64,000 bases of DNA from Trematomus loennbergii (taxonomy: Eukaryota; Chordata; Actinopteri; Perciformes; Nototheniidae): assembly GCA_012861695.1 (NCBI GenBank), contig JAAOOA010000002.1, positions 26,968,998 to 27,032,997 on the forward strand, read 5' to 3'. Both the position numbers and the translations under genes were made by a program. The first letter of the stretch is position 1; every line of letters starts with the position of its first letter. Positions 59,830 through 64,000 of the stretch are shown one piece after another. The notes beneath the pieces were generated by a model. It was not told where the DNA came from, ran no database searches, and was given only the letters and a program-made list of their open reading frames with translations.

Positions 59830-60034
59830 ATTAGGCTGAACCCTCTGTCCAGCCTCTCACATCGTCAAACCATGGTTGATAACATTTTATTTCATTAGAG
59901 AGTATTCTTCTTTGTCCACGTCCTCTCCCTCCAGCTCTACCTCTCATTCTTCCTCCTCTCACTCTCACCCCACCTCTTCCTCCTCCTCTCACTCTCAGCC
60001 CAGCTCTTCCTCTTCCTCTTCCTCTTGCTTCCAT
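59830..60034 (-). pseudogene. Tc1/IS630-like transposase N-terminal relic
   Basis: The minus-strand frame begins with an Arg/Gly-rich tract (MEARGRGRGRAG) and then RRILSNEIK. The next part, in a shifted frame, reads VINHGLTM, stop, EAGQRVQPNL, the helix-turn-helix start of fish IS630-like transposases. It is frameshifted and truncated. Confidence 0.55.
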
Positions 60035-60120
60035 GTTGGCTTGTGGTGAAAACGAATAGCACCATTACATCATAGTGTTCTCAACAAATGTATCTAACAG
60101 CCCACAGCGCCCTCTGCTGG

Positions 60121-62220
60121 TCAAAGGATGCTGTTGCTCTGAGGAGCGTTGCTGCAGCCAGTCCAGCTCAGGTCCTTGGCCCACTGGCCCTCTTTGGTGA
60201 CGCGCACCTTCCCCGGGTCAAACCTCCAGAAACGCTGCTCTCTGAACAGGTAGAGGCGTCCGTCTGGTCGGGTCAGCGCCCCGTTGGTCCCCTGGGGGAC
60301 CCCCGTCCAGTCTGTCAGCCTGCGGGGGTAGTAAGGCTCCTGGTGCAGAGTTTTGAGGTTGAGCACTGAGTACCGGGAGCCCTTAAAGAGGACCATGTGA
60401 CCCAGAGGGGCGTAGTAGAAGGCGCAGTCAGGGTGGCGAGGCAGCCCCAAATCACTGCTCCTCCTGGGGAAGCCTGGGTCCAGAACACTGCCGGAGTAGA
60501 GCCACATCCGCTTCCCTGCACAACACGAGAGAAGGAGGGAAAGCATGAAGTTACATATCCTATACGTCAACTATAAGGCACTCTAAACGTAAAGGTTTTT
60601 TATGATAGAAAACATTTGGTCGTCTTTTTATATTTGAACATAGTAGCTCCACATATTTCAGTACTTCACATACCATCATATCATTCACAAGACAAACTCA
60701 GTTGAAATGCAATAAGCTCTGTTCTTTTAAACTAAGTATAACCATTGTAAAAAAGTAGCCAAGATTTCTATTTTGCATTCTTCTTCAGAGACACTAAGAC
60801 TAGCCAAGTGTTTTAGGGTTCAATGTTTTGTGGAATGCTTCTTGTAAGAGCAAAGTGTTTGAAAGTGCCTCTTTTAGGTCACAGATAAAAGAAGAAAATG
60901 TTTGAAGATGATAAAGATAGGTATATATTATAAATTATGTTTTTAATAGAGCGTCTATATTTAGCATAAAGCTCTTCTGCATTTGGCAGGTAAGTGAATC
61001 TAGATAACACTGCCATATTGTTGGCCCTTAGCAGGAGTGTTAAGCTTGGCCATAACTTCAAACAAGTTCTTAGCCTTTAGCCCAAAGGTAACGCTACTTT
61101 AAATCTCCAGCTGAGCTTCCGTGAAGAAAAGCCTTTAAATAGCACTTTCCTATTTAAAGGGCACATCAGAGTCTATTTTAGGGGCTGGATTCGTGAAGTA
61201 AGGCAATAGGTTAGGGAATGGCTTTAAAAGGAAGTGTGAGAGTCACATTATGAGGTCCAGTGAAGCAGTACCTTTGAAGAAATACCACTTGGAGTCCAGG
61301 GGGGAGAAGGCAGCCGCCTCGATGGCCGGGGGGAGGTCGGCCCAGCGCTGACGGAGAGGCAGGGGGCCGCTGACACCACCCTCAGACGAGACCGTCCAAT
61401 ACACACCCCCCCGAAACACCAGCACCGTCCCATTGTGGTCTGGAGACACAAACAGAAGAGATAAATAAAACATCTCAATATTTTTATATACATACATATA
61501 CATTACTATGGCATGTTTTTCTGATGTACTTTACTGTGACTTTCAAGGCACACAATGACATATTTCTGATATTTTGTAATTCAATGTTATGGCTATGCTG
61601 TACCTGTTTTATGTCAATCTGTAGGACTTTTTAGGGCTGACTGATAATTTTGTACTATGACTTTGCTGTGAAATTCTATACAATAACATTTTTATGACAT
61701 TTCTGGGACATTTTTGATGGCAAGCTGTACTAAAACCTTTTATGACATACTATACTTTGACATTTGTATGGCAATTTTATGGCTTTATTGTACATTTTAA
61801 TGATGTGCTGTGCAATTACTTTTTTTTGTGTTGAAATATGACATACTGTACTATTTTTAACCTTTTTAAGAAGGTTAGATGAAAACTGCTCTTTTTGGGT
61901 TTTTATTTAATTTCAATCATTGTAATATCACTTTGTCTTGTTTTAGAAAGATACATAAAATAACAGAACGTTTATTTCAGTTTGCTGATAATAATATATT
62001 TTAGGTTTAGAGTAACCACAGTCATGAAATGCTGAATGTCATTTTCTAATAATATTTCCGTCCAAGCTCACCCATAGTGATGGCATCAAAACCCCCTGGC
62101 AGTAGAGAGGCTGCCCTGCGCTCTGAGGCCCGTCGTGAAGCTCCGTGAACTCCCACTCCTGCAGAGCGGCGTGCAAAACCTGGCCGGGCAGCCTGACAGG
62201 GCGATCACCGGAGGGTTTAC
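60121..62220 (-). CDS. mmp28: Matrix metalloproteinase-28 (epilysin), hemopexin-domain exons; 5' part outside window
   Basis: MMP28 is a secreted zinc endopeptidase of the metzincin clan; these exons encode its four-bladed hemopexin domain, not the catalytic site. Exons (minus): 62072-62220 (GKPSGDRPVRLPGQ to CQG.FDAITM), 61272-61439 (D-HNGTVLVFRGGVYW to KWYFFKG) and 60121-60515 (GKRMWLYS to the end, TGA at 60121). The phases of the first join agree (G then AC gives Asp). The final segment EPYYPRRLTDWTGVPQGTNG, RFWRFD and the Cys 12 residues from the end match the C-terminus of human MMP28 as I remember it; other MMPs end differently. A hemopexin-type Cys is present at each end of the domain (YCQG and WTGCSN). 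One base is missing between CQGV and DAITM, in the run AAAACCCCC at 62088-62096 (plus), so the literal frame fails there. Signal peptide, prodomain and catalytic exons should lie beyond 64000. Confidence 0.93.
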
Positions 62221-62615
62221 CTGAGAGCGAAGACAAAGCAACAAAACAGTGAACCTAAAAGGCATCAGAGATCAGGAAGATGAATCCACGTGCTGTAATA
62301 TAATCTCTCTGAGTAATGTAGTTGTCTTTCCACCTGTGCTTACATTTCCCACAAATAATTCAAACGGACAGCGACAAAACAAAGCTGTGAGGACAGACAT
62401 TATGTCACAGACAGTCTCATTTCTTATGCACGCCAAAAGCACTTTAGTTGTTTCCTTAATTGGACAGCATGGACAAACCGACAAACAGTAGAGACTTCAT
62501 CTTTAAACCACTTGGATAATGTTAACATTTCAATTGTTGAGTTGATGTAAACTCATGGATGACATTGTAGTGCCCAGGAAATGAACAAGAGAATTCTAGA
62601 TAGAGCGCACACTGG

Positions 62616-62634
62616 AACCCTAAACCCTAAACCC
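62616..62634. repeat. Short telomere-like AACCCTA repeat
   Basis: Two and a half copies of AACCCTA (plant-type motif, not the vertebrate one). Probably chance. Confidence 0.3.
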
Positions 62635-62922
62635 AGTGAATTGCTCGCAGGAGTACAAAATAGTTGTTATCGTTCTGAACAGATTCTGCAGATTCCTGGC
62701 ACGTGAGAACAAAAGAATGAAGGAAGAGTCAAAGCAGGACAAAAACATACCGCAGCAGAAGAGTAAACGACGGTGCGTCAGACATGATTACAGACATTTT
62801 GTTTGCAAAGAGCTGAACAAACATTTGTGTAGGAGGTGGATAACATCAGCACACCCAAGAACAGGAGGAACACGGCAGGGAAAACATGTATACACACACC
62901 ACAGTGGAAAACACATGAACAG

Positions 62923-62943
62923 CTGTCTGTCTGTCTGTCTGTC

Positions 62944-62993
<50 letters not shown>

Positions 62994-62999
62994 TGTGTG
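62923..62999. repeat. Compound (TCTG)n(TG)n(CGTG)n microsatellite
   Basis: Three simple tracts in series in the presumed mmp28 intron. Confidence 0.95.
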
Positions 63000-63229
63000 T
63001 AGAGAAGTGTTGTGAGATAAGGGCTGGATGTCTGAGTTCACTCAAACATAACTTCTGCTGTTTACATTCATCGGCGGTGGAAGAGTATGGTTTATGTTTT
63101 CTATACTACGATGGATTCATTTGTTGCATTAACATGTAACAAAGTACATTTTTGCCACTGTCATTCATACACAGGAGAATATATGCATGTCATCCTATAC
63201 AGTGTATTACTGTTCATGATACTACATCT

Positions 63230-63550
63230 CAACATTACGCTCCCAAACTGTGGAACACCCTACCAATATACATCAGAGAGGCAAACTCAGTGGACATTTT
63301 TAAACTAAGCTGTAGACACATCTTTTTAGATTTGTATAAGAGGCTTCTTTTTATTATCATACCTTTTACCTCCTTGTGTTCCTGAATTGTTATATTGTGC
63401 TTGTTTTATGTGCAAAAAGGTTCTTATTTTTAACCCAACATTTCCTGTTTTCTGTCTTAATCTGTGATGTTAGCCGTATTGTAAAAGCACTTTGAGCTGC
63501 ACCTATTGTATGAAAAGTGCTATACAAATAAAGCTTTATTATTATTATTA
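63230..63550 (+). mobile_element. LINE 3' end (non-LTR retrotransposon) with ATT tail
   Basis: The frame APKLWNTLPIYIREANSVDI, then FKLSCRHIFLDLYK, is the usual C-terminal end of a fish non-LTR reverse transcriptase (LWN.LP..IR, then a helix with F K). It is followed by a short 3'UTR ending GTGCTATACAAATAAAGC and (TTA)n. 5'-truncated and inactive. Confidence 0.7.
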
Positions 63551-63635
63551 CAATCTGTGCAGAACTGTGTTAGTTTATATCAGCACAGTCATTACAAGAC
63601 GTTTCATGAGTATTGCACCTGAAGGCACCTTCTTC

Positions 63636-63664
63636 TAATTATTATAATAATAATAATAATAATA

Positions 63665-63696
<32 letters not shown>

Positions 63697-63697
63697 G
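63636..63697. repeat. (ATA)n microsatellite
   Basis: ATA/TAA trinucleotides with one interruption. Confidence 0.95.
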
Positions 63698-63932
63698 ATA
63701 GATATAGTTTACATTTTACTTGAGTAAAATATCTGAATACCACTGCTGTTGATTAGACCTACTGGAAATTAATTGTCTCATGAAGGAAAAACCACAAGGG
63801 CGTTGCTTAACTTAAGATACTCTTAGTGTTTCTTGTCACAGAGAAATCAGAGGAGCTCTGGAGACGAACATAATTCAGGCTGCCTCACATCTGCTCCTTA
63901 TCAGATCATAATACCAACATCAGGAATGGTTC

Positions 63933-63944
63933 AACACACACACA

Positions 63945-64000
<56 letters not shown>
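63933..64000. repeat. (CA)n microsatellite running off the window end
   Basis: CA repeats with one CCA interruption to the last base. Confidence 0.95.

Noticed and set aside
62616..62634. AACCCTA repeats as an interstitial telomere
   Set aside because: Only two and a half copies, and of the plant-type motif, not the vertebrate TTAGGG type.

Overview
The window is vertebrate, and specifically teleost fish, nuclear DNA. It has short GT-AG introns, CUL3 with near-identity to vertebrate CUL3 followed by FAM124B on the same strand (the tetrapod CUL3-FAM124B order), and fish-type transposons (PIF/Harbinger, piggyBac-like MITEs, Rex1-type LINE tails, LTR elements) and long CA/TG microsatellites. 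No prokaryotic or viral gene organisation is present. LAYOUT: (1) 1-7662 holds the 3' eleven coding exons of cul3 (+), 550 codons from the end of the cullin N-terminal region to the stop, with a long 3'UTR to about 9.1 kb. (2) 10526-16116 holds fam124b (+), seven predicted exons with a CRE-bearing promoter, one clear single-base frameshift in exon 5 and a 36-bp coding minisatellite in the last exon. (3) 14270-58003 is a tandem segmental duplication with a unit of about 16.8 kb. It starts in fam124b intron 6 and is present as copy A (14270-26706, cut by a 100-N gap), copy B (26807-41235, starting mid-unit after the gap) and copy C (41236-58003, complete). (4) 58003-60120 holds microsatellites and a decayed Tc1/IS630-like fragment. 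(5) 60121-62220 (-) holds the three terminal, hemopexin-domain exons of mmp28 (epilysin); its catalytic exons lie beyond the window. (6) 62.3-64 kb is intron or flank with a LINE 3' end and microsatellites. THE DUPLICATED UNIT contains, in order: fam124b exon 7 and 3' flank; a PIF/Harbinger element with a second Harbinger MITE nested in it; a non-autonomous LTR retrotransposon on the minus strand; Rex1 fragments; an unrecognised gene for an extremely acidic, Pro-rich, internally repeated protein (two exons, M-E-D-A-G start; 760 aa in copy B); a decayed extra module of that gene; an orphan 3' exon-like frame; and a signal-peptide exon of another unrecognised gene. Only copy B has an unbroken acidic reading frame. 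Copy A is frameshifted and cut by the gap. Copy C has lost the exon-1 splice donor and carries two frameshifts and a 270-nt deletion. B and C share a derived deletion with a snap-back junction that A lacks, so A has the ancestral arrangement at that site. The most interesting material is this young array: its acidic modular gene, the duplicated in-frame 3' splice site inside the coding exon, the hairpin, and the exon broken at the duplication junction. Several one-base homopolymer differences (fam124b exon 5, mmp28 exon, acidic gene copies) mean base-level assembly error must be excluded before anything is called a pseudogene.
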